A stretch of DNA of 64,000 bases from positions 380,447 to 444,446 of the forward strand of contig LM994626.1 in NCBI GenBank assembly GCA_000752675.2. Direction: 5' to 3'. This stretch comes from a bacterium OL-1. GTDB lineage: Bacteria; Actinomycetota; Coriobacteriia; Coriobacteriales; Atopobiaceae. Shown piece after piece: positions 53,546 to 62,850 of this stretch. Each line of letters begins with the position of its first letter. Position 1 is the stretch's first letter. Made by a program: the position numbers and the translations under genes. The notes under the pieces were generated by a model. That model worked only from the letters and a program-made list of their open reading frames with translations, did not search any database and was not told where the DNA came from.

Positions 53546-54196
53546 ATGTCCTACCAGACCGCGGTCTTCGACCTCGACGGCACGCTGCTCAACACGCTTG
53601 ACGACCTCTTTGACGCCGTCAACCACTCGCTCATCGCGTACGGGCTGCCCGAGCGCAGCCTCGCCGAGGTGCGCCTCTTCACCGGCAACGGCATCCGTCG
53701 CCTCATCGATCTCTCGGTGCCCGAGGACACACCCAAAGACCTCACCGACAAGGTCTTTGACGAGTTCAAGGCCTACTACGACAAGCACAAGCTCGACACC
53801 ACGCGCCCCTACACCGGCATGTCCGAGGTCATCGACGACCTCCGTGCGGCGGGCGTGGCCTGCGCCGTGGTCTCCAATAAGGCCGACTTTGCCGTGCAGG
53901 GCATCATCGACCACTTCTACCCCGGCAAGTTCGACTACGTGATGGGCGAGAGGGCCGGCATCAGGCGCAAGCCCAACCGCGACATGATTGACGTGATCCT
54001 GCGCGACCTGGGGAGAAGCGCGAACGGCATGGTCTACGTGGGCGACTCCGAGGTGGATATCGAGACGGCCAAGAACTGCGGCTGCCCGTGCCTGTCCTGC
54101 TCGTGGGGCTTCCGCGACAGGGAGTGGCTCGTCGAGCACGGCGCCACCACCATCGTTGACACGCCGGCCCAGCTCGAGGCCAAGATCCTGGCGTAG
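53546..54196 (+). CDS. HAD hydrolase, phosphoglycolate-phosphatase-like
   Basis: 216 residues: motif I VFDLDGTLLNT, motif II VVSNKADFAV, motif III lysine in RRKPNRDM and motif IV YVGDSEVDIETA, with an alpha-helical cap as in Gph. Predicted to dephosphorylate phosphoglycolate or a similar small substrate. ATG 53546 (MSYQT) has GGGAG eight bases upstream; GTG/ATG codons just before are alternatives. Confidence 0.88.
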   Translation: MSYQTAVFDLDGTLLNTLDDLFDAVNHSLIAYGLPERSLAEVRLFTGNGIRRLIDLSVPEDTPKDLTDKVFDEFKAYYDKHKLDTTRPYTGMSEVIDDLRAAGVACAVVSNKADFAVQGIIDHFYPGKFDYVMGERAGIRRKPNRDMIDVILRDLGRSANGMVYVGDSEVDIETAKNCGCPCLSCSWGFRDREWLVEHGATTIVDTPAQLEAKILA

Positions 54197-54244
54197 CGAC
54201 GAAGCCTGCGGCAACGTCGCGGCCGGACGCCTGGCGTCCGCTGC

Positions 54245-55273
54245 CTACGCGCGCGCTGGCTGCGGGCGGTGGTGCTCCAGGTAGTACGTAAGCGTGAGCA
54301 CGCGCCGCGCGGCAAGCGGCATTCCCTTGGAATCAAGCGTTGCCTTGAGCAGCATGGTCTTGGTTGTTGGCAGCACGTCCAGCGAGACCAGGTACTCCTC
54401 GCTCCAGTGCGAGAGGAGCACCTTGCGCAGGGCCGCGGCAACCCGCTGGTAGCAGCCGCTTTCCTGGCGTATGCCCTCGCGCATCACGTACTCCATGATG
54501 AACTCCACGAGGTTTGTGTCGTCCATGCCCAAAAGGCCGCCGCGCTGCCAGTCCGCCAGGATATGGTCGATGATGGTCACGTGATCGAGCAGCTTGGCCT
54601 CCACGTCCGCGTTCATGCCAGCCATGAGCGAGCCCTCGCGCACCACGCGGTACTCGTAGAGCTTCTCGGACGAGAGTGCCACGCGCGAGGCGCGAGGGTA
54701 CACCGCAAAGGCAAAAATCTGGTCCTCGCCAAAGCGAACGCCCTCGTCAAAGCGCAGGTTGCCCTGGACGAGAAACTCCCTCCTCACGGCCATGCGCCAT
54801 GCAAAGGGGCGTGAGTTCTCGCGGAACATGAGCTGGGAGCTGTAGCCCTCGAAGACGGCGTCGCGGGGCGAGAGCACGCGGGAGATCCAGGGAGCTCGCG
54901 CATCCGGCGGGCAGAGCGTGGCGCCAAAGGTGAGCACGTCGGCGCCGGTCTGGTCCAGAAGGCGCACCATCTCGGCGCACGCGTTGGGATGGAAGCGGTC
55001 ATCGGAGTCGAGGAAGCACACGTACTCGGTTGTGGCAGCGTCGATGCCGGCGTTTCTCGCCGAGGAGAGCCCACCGTTGGGCTTGTCGACCACCCTAATG
55101 CGCGGATCACGCTTCTCCCAGCGGGCAAGGACCGCGCGCGACCCGTCGGTGGAGCCGTCGTTCACGCAGATGATGTCGATGTCCGCAAGCGACTGGTCCT
55201 CGAGCGACCCCAGGCTCACATCCAGGTACTTCTCAACGTTGTAGACGGGCACCACCACGGAAAGCCTGCTCAC
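54245..55273 (-). CDS. family 2 glycosyltransferase
   Basis: 342 residues. GT-A fold: LSVVVPVYNVEKYLDVSLGS, IICVNDGSTDGS, nucleotide/metal DxD in CFLDSDDRF, acceptor-loop EDQIFAFAVYP. Probably adds sugars to a surface polysaccharide. GTG 55273 (GGAGGGG upstream) overlaps the preceding glycosyltransferase stop by four bases (GTGA). Confidence 0.92.
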   Translation of the reverse strand: MSRLSVVVPVYNVEKYLDVSLGSLEDQSLADIDIICVNDGSTDGSRAVLARWEKRDPRIRVVDKPNGGLSSARNAGIDAATTEYVCFLDSDDRFHPNACAEMVRLLDQTGADVLTFGATLCPPDARAPWISRVLSPRDAVFEGYSSQLMFRENSRPFAWRMAVRREFLVQGNLRFDEGVRFGEDQIFAFAVYPRASRVALSSEKLYEYRVVREGSLMAGMNADVEAKLLDHVTIIDHILADWQRGGLLGMDDTNLVEFIMEYVMREGIRQESGCYQRVAAALRKVLLSHWSEEYLVSLDVLPTTKTMLLKATLDSKGMPLAARRVLTLTYYLEHHRPQPARA

Positions 55274-56394
55274 AGCGCTGCCCCCTCCTGGTTGGTGCGG
55301 CGCACGTATTGTCCGCACGCCTTGAACGAAAGTGCATCTCTCAGCAGCGGGACGCCACCCAGCGCAAGGTAGCGCAGCACGGCCCCGCCCGGCGCGCGAT
55401 ACGCCCTGCGCGAGCGCTCGAAGCGCGCAGGGTCAGAGACAAGCGCGTCGAGGTCTGCCGCGGCACCGGGCTCGAAGAGCTTGCGGTCCACGCGGCCCAT
55501 CGCCACGTCGTCTGCCAGTTCGTGCGAGATGCGCTCCACAAACGCGGGGCGCAGGCTGGAGTCCAGGCGGTCGTAGTTCCAGAGGTAGCTATCGAGCTTC
55601 ATGCGCTCGAGGATGCCCGTGAGGCGCGTCACGTCGGAACCCGAGAAGTGCTCGTTCACGTACTCGGCCATGGCCTGGTACTCGTCGCACACGCAGTACG
55701 CCTTGGCGCTCGACTTGACGGACGACGCCTCATTGTCCTGGCGGTAGCACAGCACGCAGTCGGCGATGAAGGTCGCGCGGTTGGCCGCGGCCCATACCTT
55801 GAAGTTGAAGCCCACGTCCTGGTACGAGGCACCCGGCGTCTCCAGGAAGCGGATGCCGTTCTTCTCCAGGAAGTCGCGTCGGTAGATGGCGGACCAGATG
55901 GAGGACTTGCGGAAGAATACCGCGATGTCGGCGTCCCCGCGCGGGCAGAAGGTGCGGCCCACCATGGGGCCGTCGACCACCGAGAAGGGCACGCGCTTCT
56001 CGGCTGGCTTAGACCAGTACAGCCAGAAGTTGCCCTTGGCGACCTCGGCGTTTGCGGCCTCGGCAGCATAGACGAGAAGCTCGAGCGCCTGTGGGTCGAA
56101 GAAGTCGTCCGACTCGAGGATGGCCACGTAGCGGCCGCGGGCGCGGTCGAGCCCCACGTTCATCGACGCACCGTAACCCGAGTTCTCCTTGTTCACCAGG
56201 ATGAAGCGCTTGTCCCTGTCGGCAAAGCCGCGCACGATGTTGGGCGAGGCGTCGGTAGAGCCGTCGTTCACGCAGATGACCTCGAAGTCGTTGAAGGTCT
56301 GGGCAGCCAGCGACGAGAGGCACCTCTCGAGGTAGCGCTCCACGTTGTAGATGGGGACAAGCACCGATACCAGGGGATGCTTGGTGTCGCTCAC
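55270..56394 (-). CDS. family 2 glycosyltransferase
   Basis: 374 residues with the same layout: VSVLVPIYNVERYLERCLSS, FEVICVNDGSTDASPN, ILESDDFFDPQ (DxD), SYQDVGFNFKVWAAANRATF. GTG 56394 follows GGAGGT. Translationally coupled to the next glycosyltransferase gene. Context suggests surface glycan assembly together with the dehydratase at the right edge. Confidence 0.92.
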   Translation of the reverse strand: MSDTKHPLVSVLVPIYNVERYLERCLSSLAAQTFNDFEVICVNDGSTDASPNIVRGFADRDKRFILVNKENSGYGASMNVGLDRARGRYVAILESDDFFDPQALELLVYAAEAANAEVAKGNFWLYWSKPAEKRVPFSVVDGPMVGRTFCPRGDADIAVFFRKSSIWSAIYRRDFLEKNGIRFLETPGASYQDVGFNFKVWAAANRATFIADCVLCYRQDNEASSVKSSAKAYCVCDEYQAMAEYVNEHFSGSDVTRLTGILERMKLDSYLWNYDRLDSSLRPAFVERISHELADDVAMGRVDRKLFEPGAAADLDALVSDPARFERSRRAYRAPGGAVLRYLALGGVPLLRDALSFKACGQYVRRTNQEGAAL

Positions 56395-56631
56395 GATGAC
56401 CTCCGTATATCTCGCACCGGTAACACACTAGAGACCATACCGCAGCGCCCCGGCTCGCGGGGAGCAGGACCGGCAAAACCATCATGAGAGCGGACCAGCA
56501 TCCCCATGCGGCATCATCGCGTTCTTCCTGCATTCCCGCTTTTCCTGCACCTTCATGGGCTAGGATGGGAGGGTTGACCACGCGCGCCCCCTCACGCGTG
56601 CCCACCCTCGAGCGAAGCGGACAGTACAGGA

Positions 56632-58674
56632 ATGTGGCTCTCCTTCTACGCAACGGTCTTCGTGACACTGCTCTTCTTAGGCGTACCGGGATATCTCCTG
56701 GGACGCACCCTGGGGCTTCCGCGCATGACGGCGCTGCTTGCGGCAGCGCCCCTTGGCATGGCCGTCATCTGCCTCATGGGCCAGGTGCTCTGTCTGGCAA
56801 AGGTCCCTGCCACGCCAGTCATGATGGTGGGGCTGCCCTCCGCGCTGCTGCTGGTGGCGGCGCTTCTCCGCAACCGCTTTGTGCACGCATTGCTTGACGG
56901 GGCTCCAGCCGTCCATCCTGCTTTGGTGGCCCTCTTCCTGGTAGCGGGCGTGGTTGCCGGCTACGTCTTTCTCGCGGGGATCCTTCCCTCCCCCAATGCC
57001 TTCCACCAGGACTACGACTCAGTGCACCACATCAACTCCATCCGCGCGATGATGGACTCGCTCTCGATGTCGCCGCTCGACGGCAGCTCCTACTCCACAG
57101 AGTCCGATGCCCTTGTGGCCGTGCAGCCCACCGGCTACTATCCCTCGGGCTGGCACGTATTGTGTGCGACCGTTGCCCTTGCAACCAACGTCAGCGTAAC
57201 CAGCACAATCAACGCCGTGAACCTGGCGCTTATGGCCATGGTCTATCCCCTCTCCATGCTGTTTTTGCTCTCGACGGTCTTTCCGGGGCGTACGCGCGTG
57301 GTGGCGCTGGGAGCCGTGGCGGCGCTCACGCTCACCATCTTCCCGTGGGGCATCTGCAACTGGGGGCCGGTCTACCCCAACATCGCCGCCTTCGCGATGC
57401 TGCCCGCCATCTGCGCCCTCTTCATGCGCGCCTTCGACCAAGACGAGAGCCGCCGGGCCACGGTAGACCACCTCGTTGCCTGGTTCCTCTCCACCTGTGG
57501 CGCGGTGCTCCTCCATCCCAACGTGGTCTTCTCGATGGCGGTCTTCCTGGCGCCGTGGATCGTGGCGCGCCTTGGCAGCTCATCGTTGCGTGTGCGGATT
57601 GGCTCGCGCGTGAGCATTGGCCCGCGTGTGCTTGCGGTGGCCTTTGCCGTCTTCTGCGTGGTGGCCTGGATTGGTGCCACCAAGATTCCCGCTTTCGCGG
57701 AACTCGTGAGCTACCACTGGGACTCCTTCGCCGAGGGCGACGGCGCCCTCACCAACGTCTTGCACCTGAGCTACATGCGAGGCATGTGGCCCGCGCCCGA
57801 CGCCGAGCAGCTCTTCCCTGCGGCGCTTCTGCTGGTGGGCGGAGTGCTTCTCGTCTCTCGCCGAGACACGCGCTGGGTCGTGGTGCCCTACGCCATCACT
57901 GCCTACATGATGTACGTGGCCTGCTGCTCGACAGATGATGCTTTTAGGTCCGTCCTCATTGGCTACTGGTACTCTGACCCCTACCGCATTGGCTCATTGG
58001 CAACGATCTTCTCGGTGCCGCTCATCTCATACGGTCTGGATGCCGTGGCCGAGGGTGCGTGCAGGCTCGTGCGCCTAACGCCGGCGCGCAACTGGCACGC
58101 GCTTCCTGTAATCGCGGCGCTTGTCGTGGCCGCAGCCTATGTACCGCTCGCGCTTTTCTATCCCGGCCAAGCACGCAACGGCTTTAGCTACGAGAAGAGC
58201 AGCCCCTGGGACACCTACATAAGCTACGCCTGCCGCGCCTACTCGCATGACGCGCCTCTCACCTACCAGGAGACGGACTTCATGGAGAGCGTTCACCGCC
58301 TGGTGGACGACGAGCTTGTCATCAACCAGCCCTACGACGGCAGCGTCTTGGGGTATGGCGTCACGGGACTGCGCTGCTACTACCGTTACTACTCGGGCTA
58401 CGGCTCGAGCAGCGAGACCTGGCAGAGCCGCGTGATTCGCCAGAGGCTCTACAACATTGCCAACGACCCGCAGGTACAGGAGGCCGTAGAGTCCGTGGGA
58501 GCGCACTACGTGCTGGTCATGAGCACCGACGAGCGCAACAACACGTTTGTGAAGAACACCTACGACGCCACCAAGTGGAACGGCATCAACTACATCACCG
58601 ATGACACGCCCGGTTTCGAGCTGGTGCTTGAGGAGAACGGCTACAAGCTCTACCGCATCACCGCCACGGAGTGA
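56632..58674 (+). CDS. large polytopic membrane protein, DUF6541-like
   Basis: 680 residues with about twelve or more helices in the first 520 residues, then a soluble C-terminal part. Acidic loop residues after the first helices (HQDYDSVHHINSIRAMMDSL) resemble GT-C glycosyltransferases, as does the DUF6541 group in Actinobacteria. Next to two glycosyltransferase genes (divergent), it may be a polymerase, flippase or GT-C enzyme of a surface polymer. ATG 56632 has only AGGA directly before it. Its stop codon is the first triplet of a palindrome copy. Confidence 0.78.
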   Translation: MWLSFYATVFVTLLFLGVPGYLLGRTLGLPRMTALLAAAPLGMAVICLMGQVLCLAKVPATPVMMVGLPSALLLVAALLRNRFVHALLDGAPAVHPALVALFLVAGVVAGYVFLAGILPSPNAFHQDYDSVHHINSIRAMMDSLSMSPLDGSSYSTESDALVAVQPTGYYPSGWHVLCATVALATNVSVTSTINAVNLALMAMVYPLSMLFLLSTVFPGRTRVVALGAVAALTLTIFPWGICNWGPVYPNIAAFAMLPAICALFMRAFDQDESRRATVDHLVAWFLSTCGAVLLHPNVVFSMAVFLAPWIVARLGSSSLRVRIGSRVSIGPRVLAVAFAVFCVVAWIGATKIPAFAELVSYHWDSFAEGDGALTNVLHLSYMRGMWPAPDAEQLFPAALLLVGGVLLVSRRDTRWVVVPYAITAYMMYVACCSTDDAFRSVLIGYWYSDPYRIGSLATIFSVPLISYGLDAVAEGACRLVRLTPARNWHALPVIAALVVAAAYVPLALFYPGQARNGFSYEKSSPWDTYISYACRAYSHDAPLTYQETDFMESVHRLVDDELVINQPYDGSVLGYGVTGLRCYYRYYSGYGSSSETWQSRVIRQRLYNIANDPQVQEAVESVGAHYVLVMSTDERNNTFVKNTYDATKWNGINYITDDTPGFELVLEENGYKLYRITATE

Positions 58675-58700
58675 GACAAGGGGAGTTTCCCTTTGTCTCA
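58672..58700. repeat. 29-bp TGA-ended palindrome, copy 9
   Basis: One mismatch in the left arm. It supplies two stop codons: TGA at 58672-58674 ends the plus-strand polytopic gene, and TCA at 58698-58700 is the TGA of the minus-strand ribokinase-like gene. Confidence 0.96.
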
Positions 58701-59609
58701 CGCGAGCAGGCGCTCGACCTCAGCGAAGGTGGGAATCGAGCGCTGGGCGCCCTCGCGGGTAGTGGCAAGAGCGCCTGCCACCGAAGCCCAACGCATGGCG
58801 TCGAGAATGTCGAGCCCATGTGAGAGCTGCGCCGCCAGGGCGCCAAGGTACGTGTCGCCTGCGGCGGTGGTATCCACCGCGTCCACATGATGCGGCTCCA
58901 CGCGGTACATGTCGTCTGCGATGAGCGCGACCGACCCGCGCGACCCCAGCGTGATGACTGTAGTTGCCACCCCTCGTGCCGAGAAGGCCATGAGCGCGCG
59001 CATGCACCCCTTCTCGGTTTCGGGCGAGATGTCCGTGAGCGCCTGGCACTCGGTCTCGTTGACGCAGAGAAGATCAATCGACTGGTAGATGTCCGAGGAA
59101 AGCGGCGCCGCCGGCGCGGCGTTCAAGATGGTGTAGAGGCCAGACTCGCGAGCGTAGGCAATGGCATCCATGGTGGTGTCCATGTCGCACTCGAGCTGCG
59201 TGAGGAAGATGTCACCCGGCTCCGCGATATCATCAATGACCGAGCAGACCACGTCGGCGTGAGTGGCGGCGTTGGCGCCTGGGTCCACCACAATGCGGTT
59301 GTCGCCCTGCGCGCGCAGGATGGTGGCCGTGCCGGTGGGCACGTCCTTCAGGGCGCGCACACGCTCGCAGAGGACATCTGCCTCCACAAGCGACTGCACC
59401 AGGCGCGTGCCAAAGACGTCCTTGCCCACGGCGCCCACCATGTGCGTGATGGCACCCATGCGCGCCGAGGCCATTGCCTGGTTGGCGCCCTTGCCGCCGG
59501 GACTTGCAAGAAAGCCCTGGCCAATGATGGTCTCGCCGGCCTCGGGGACGCGAGGGCAGCTCACCGAGAGGTCCATGTTGAGCGACCCAAAGACGATGAC
59601 CTTCGACAT
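58698..59609 (-). CDS. PfkB/ribokinase-family sugar kinase
   Basis: 303 residues: VFGSLNMDLSVSCPRVPEAG and GFLASPGGKGANQAMASARM at the N-terminus, and the anion hole with catalytic Asp in AVDTTAAGDTYLGALAAQLS. The motif order is that of ribokinase (RbsK); the substrate could be ribose or another pentose. No rbs transport genes are adjacent. ATG 59609 with GGAGG. Confidence 0.9.
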   Translation of the reverse strand: MSKVIVFGSLNMDLSVSCPRVPEAGETIIGQGFLASPGGKGANQAMASARMGAITHMVGAVGKDVFGTRLVQSLVEADVLCERVRALKDVPTGTATILRAQGDNRIVVDPGANAATHADVVCSVIDDIAEPGDIFLTQLECDMDTTMDAIAYARESGLYTILNAAPAAPLSSDIYQSIDLLCVNETECQALTDISPETEKGCMRALMAFSARGVATTVITLGSRGSVALIADDMYRVEPHHVDAVDTTAAGDTYLGALAAQLSHGLDILDAMRWASVAGALATTREGAQRSIPTFAEVERLLA

Positions 59610-59670
59610 GCGTCCTCCATCCCTCTCGTTGCGCTGCGGCCCGCAGGTCACGCTGGCCACCCGCAACGCG

Positions 59671-60450
59671 TTAGCTCTCCTGGACCTCTCCCGCCATGAG
59701 TCGATGGTACATGACCTCGTTGGCAGCAAGCTCCTCGGTATCGTCGAGCGGCTCAAGCTCCGCCGTGCCGTACTTGCGCTCCATCGCGCGGGCAATGAGA
59801 TAGTCCGCAACGCCGGGGTTCTTAGGCAGGAGCGGCCCGTGGACGTAAGTGCCCACCACGTTCTTGTAGAGCACGCCCTCGTAGCCGGTGATGCCGTCGT
59901 TGCCGTGGCCGTAGAGCACGCGCCCCAGCGGAGTGACGCCCTCGCCCAGGTGCGTGCGGCCGGCGTGGTTCTCGTAGCCCACGATGGGCTGCGGCGATAT
60001 GGAGCTCTCCACCACAATGTTGCCAATGAGGCGCGGGTCGCCGTGGTCGGTGTAGAGGTCCACGAGCGAGAGCCCCTCGACCTTCTCGTCCGCCATGAGG
60101 TAGCTCGAGCCCAGCAACTGGTAGCCGCCGCACACGGCAGCAAGCACGCCGCCGTCCTCGACGAAGGCCCTGATCTCTGCCTGCTCGGCCAGGAGCTTGT
60201 CGCACACAATGCGCTGCTCGCGGTCTGAGCCTCCGCCAATGAAGGCGATATCCACGCCCGAGAAGGACGGCGTGTCGTCGACGTGGACCTCCATCACGTC
60301 CGGCGTGATGCCGCGCCACTCCATGCGGCGGCGCAGGCACAGGATGTTGCCGGAGTCGCCGTAGAGGTTCAGGAGCTCTGGGTAGAGATGGGCAATGCGC
60401 AGCGTGCGGCCACCCGTGGGGGTGGAGTTCTCTGCGGCTTGGCTAGTCAT
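59671..60450 (-). CDS. gatD: lipid II isoglutaminyl synthase, glutaminase subunit GatD
   Basis: 259-residue class I glutamine amidotransferase of the CobQ-like branch: nucleophile Cys in VLAAVCGGYQLLGSSY, catalytic His in GTYVHGPLLPKNPG, plus the NLYGDSGNILCLRRRMEWRG start typical of GatD. With MurT it amidates the glutamate of peptidoglycan stem peptides. ATG 60450; overlaps the MurT gene end by eight bases, showing a tight two-gene unit. Confidence 0.94.
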   Translation of the reverse strand: MTSQAAENSTPTGGRTLRIAHLYPELLNLYGDSGNILCLRRRMEWRGITPDVMEVHVDDTPSFSGVDIAFIGGGSDREQRIVCDKLLAEQAEIRAFVEDGGVLAAVCGGYQLLGSSYLMADEKVEGLSLVDLYTDHGDPRLIGNIVVESSISPQPIVGYENHAGRTHLGEGVTPLGRVLYGHGNDGITGYEGVLYKNVVGTYVHGPLLPKNPGVADYLIARAMERKYGTAELEPLDDTEELAANEVMYHRLMAGEVQES

Positions 60451-61792
60451 GGCGCTCACCCATCCCCTCGAGCTCGGCCTTGGCCGGCCACAGCGCGGAG
60501 TAGTTGCATAGCACGTAGAGCGGCCTGTCCAGCGGCACCGAGCCAAGGCGACCCAGCACCTCGCCCACGGTGGACGCCACGGGCGCCTTAATACCCGCGT
60601 ACTTCATGCGCACCTGCACGTCATTTGCGCGATGGCCGCCCGCAAAGGCGAGAAGGTCCTTCTCGGAGAGCAGCCGCTCGAAGTCAACATCCCAGATCCA
60701 GGAGATGTCCTTGCCGTCGTTGAAGTCATCGTTGATCACAAAGAAGACGGCCTTGGGGCGGGTGTCCGTCTGGAGCAGCGAGATGTTCTGGTTGAAGCCC
60801 GTGGGGTTCTTGGCCAGGTTGAGCACCACCTCGCGCCCGCCCACCGTGAAGTGCTGCAGGCGGCCGTTCTCGGGGTGGTAGCCGTCAAGCGCCGCCTGGA
60901 ACGAGGCCGCATCCACGCCTGCGAGGTGCGCCGCCGCGGCGGCAGCAAGCAGGTTGTAGACCATGTACACGCCACCAAAGCCCGCCGAGACGTGCGCCGT
61001 GCCACCCTCGGGAAAGGCAACGTCAAAGGCCACACCATGCGCGTCCACGCGCACGCCGGTGGCGACAAAGTCGAGCTTGGGGCGCTCGAAGTCGCCGTTG
61101 GGGCAACGAAAGGCACCAAGCTGGGCGTAGGCGCGGTAATCGTAGGAGAGCTCGGCTCCGCACACCTGGCAGAAGCGCGCCTCGGGCACGCGGTCGGGCG
61201 GCAGGTGGAGGTCCTCCCCTATGCCAAAGGCAAGGACCTTGGTGCCTGCCTTCTGCGCGCGAAGCGCTACACCCACAGAGAGCGGGTCATCTCCGCACAC
61301 CACGAGCGTGGTCGCGGGCGAGGCCGCAAGCGCGGCGACGATGGTGTCCTGCACGTGGTCTATCTCGCCCGCGCGATCGAGCTGGTCGCGGAAGAGGTTG
61401 AGAAGCACCAGGTATCGGGGCTGCAGCTGGGGCAGGATGTGGACGGTCGAGAGCTCGTCCGCTTCCATGACCGCCCAGTCCGCACCGCTGCCGGGAAGCA
61501 GCGCGGCAGCCACGCCGGCCGCCATGTTGGCACCCGCACGGTTGCACAGCACCGTGCGGCCAGAGCGCTCGATGGCGTTGGCCAGCACGTTGTTGGTGGT
61601 TGTCTTGCCGTTGGTGCCGCAGACCACAATGGCGCCCTCGGAGAGCTTGGGTGCCAGGTGGGCTATGGCGTTGGGGTCAAGCGCCAGAGTGACCCTGCCG
61701 GGCATCTGGGAGGCGTTGCGATGGAGCACGCGTCGCAGACCCCAGGATGTGAGGCGGCCAAGGCCAACGGCGCAGGCGTTACGAACCCCCAT
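60443..61792 (-). CDS. murT: lipid II isoglutaminyl synthase, Mur-ligase-like subunit MurT
   Basis: 449 residues. Mur-ligase ATP loop VVCGTNGKTTTNNVLAN, NLFRDQLDRAGEIDHVQDTI, zinc ribbon CQVCGAELSYDY with FRCPNGDF (the MurT-specific insertion), and NDDFNDGKDISWIWDVDFE, all diagnostic of MurT. Provides the ATP-dependent amidotransferase site for GatD. ATG 61792 overlaps nothing but lies three bases from the Asp23 gene end. Confidence 0.95.
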   Translation of the reverse strand: MGVRNACAVGLGRLTSWGLRRVLHRNASQMPGRVTLALDPNAIAHLAPKLSEGAIVVCGTNGKTTTNNVLANAIERSGRTVLCNRAGANMAAGVAAALLPGSGADWAVMEADELSTVHILPQLQPRYLVLLNLFRDQLDRAGEIDHVQDTIVAALAASPATTLVVCGDDPLSVGVALRAQKAGTKVLAFGIGEDLHLPPDRVPEARFCQVCGAELSYDYRAYAQLGAFRCPNGDFERPKLDFVATGVRVDAHGVAFDVAFPEGGTAHVSAGFGGVYMVYNLLAAAAAAHLAGVDAASFQAALDGYHPENGRLQHFTVGGREVVLNLAKNPTGFNQNISLLQTDTRPKAVFFVINDDFNDGKDISWIWDVDFERLLSEKDLLAFAGGHRANDVQVRMKYAGIKAPVASTVGEVLGRLGSVPLDRPLYVLCNYSALWPAKAELEGMGERHD

Positions 61793-61795
61793 GCG

Positions 61796-62368
61796 CTACG
61801 CCTTCCCGCCGCGCTCGGCGACTGCCGGGGACTTGGCGTCCACGGCGTCCGCAGGGGGCGCAGCCTCCTCGGCGTCCTTCTCGGCCTCGACGCTGCGCTT
61901 GTACTCCTCGGGCGTGAGCACGTCCTCGATGCGCAGGTTGACGCCCGCAACCTCCAGGCCCGTCATGCCCGTGACCTGCTTCACGATGGCCTTCTTGACG
62001 TCCTCGAAGACCTGCGGCGCGTAGGCGCCGTACTCGATGAGCACCGAGACGTTCACCTTGACGGCGCTCTCGGGCGTGACCTCGACCGAGACACCCTTCG
62101 TGGTGTCGGAGGCGCCAAAGGCGTCCTGCACGCGGTTGAGCCAGCTGCCCTTCATGCCCACGACGCCGGGCACGTCTCGCATGGCGATGGCAACGATCTT
62201 CTCGATGACGCCGTTGGAGAACGTGAGTGAGTCCTCGGAATCTGAGTCGTCTGCGATGTCGATGTCCTGGCCCTGGATGGGCTCGGGCTGGGCGGCGGGT
62301 GCCGTGGTGGCAACGATGTCGGCCTCTGCCGGGGCCTCGGCCTCCCGTGTGCTGTTCTCGGTGTCCAT
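61796..62368 (-). CDS. Asp23/Gls24 family envelope stress protein
   Basis: 190 residues with an acidic N-terminal extension and a central Asp23 domain: LTFSNGVIEKIVAIAMRDVP, GVSVEVTPESAVKVNVSVLI, YGAYAPQVFEDVKKAIVKQV, TGMTGLEVAGVNLRIEDVLT. Asp23 proteins are anchored to the membrane by AmaP, encoded two genes upstream here, and respond to cell-envelope stress. ATG 62368. Confidence 0.92.
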   Translation of the reverse strand: MDTENSTREAEAPAEADIVATTAPAAQPEPIQGQDIDIADDSDSEDSLTFSNGVIEKIVAIAMRDVPGVVGMKGSWLNRVQDAFGASDTTKGVSVEVTPESAVKVNVSVLIEYGAYAPQVFEDVKKAIVKQVTGMTGLEVAGVNLRIEDVLTPEEYKRSVEAEKDAEEAAPPADAVDAKSPAVAERGGKA

Positions 62369-62428
62369 GCTCGCTCCTCTTGATGTGGGCTGATGATTGC
62401 TATGTGGGGCGGTGCCGCACCGCGGCGC

Positions 62429-62848
62429 CTAGTGCGTGTCGTGGTCCCTGAAGATCTTGCCAAGCGCGCGCAGAATCTTGGGGTCGCCGTCTGCCTGCTG
62501 GCCAATGGCCACGCCAATGAGCACGAGAAGCACCAGCAGCAGCGTGCGCCAGAAGCCGATTGCCGCCATCACGATGGCAACAAGGAAGCCGCAGACGCCG
62601 CCCAGAAACGCGTTCTCGTGACCGGGGAAAGTCCTGCTCACCCATGCGGAGGCCCTGTTGACCCCGTTCTGGGTGCTTTGGTCGCTCTTGGCGCTGGCCT
62701 GGGCCGCACCCTCCTGCGACGTGCCTGCAGATGCTGCGTCCTGCTGCGCGCCGGGCACCCTCGAGGTCTCGCGCTGCTCGTCCTTGTGCTGCTGCGGCTC
62801 CTCGGCCTCGACCTTCGCCCGCGGTGCCTTGGTGAACTCGTCGCTCAT
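62429..62848 (-). CDS. DUF2273-type small membrane protein
   Basis: 139 residues; a low-complexity, charged N-terminus (1-80) and two helices (FLGGVCGFLVAIVMAAIGFW and LLLVLLVLIGVAIGQQ) ending GDPKILRALGKIFRD. DUF2273 proteins accompany Asp23/AmaP in many Gram-positives and the gene order here agrees. Function unknown. Confidence 0.85.
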   Translation of the reverse strand: MSDEFTKAPRAKVEAEEPQQHKDEQRETSRVPGAQQDAASAGTSQEGAAQASAKSDQSTQNGVNRASAWVSRTFPGHENAFLGGVCGFLVAIVMAAIGFWRTLLLVLLVLIGVAIGQQADGDPKILRALGKIFRDHDTH

Positions 62849-62850
62849 AA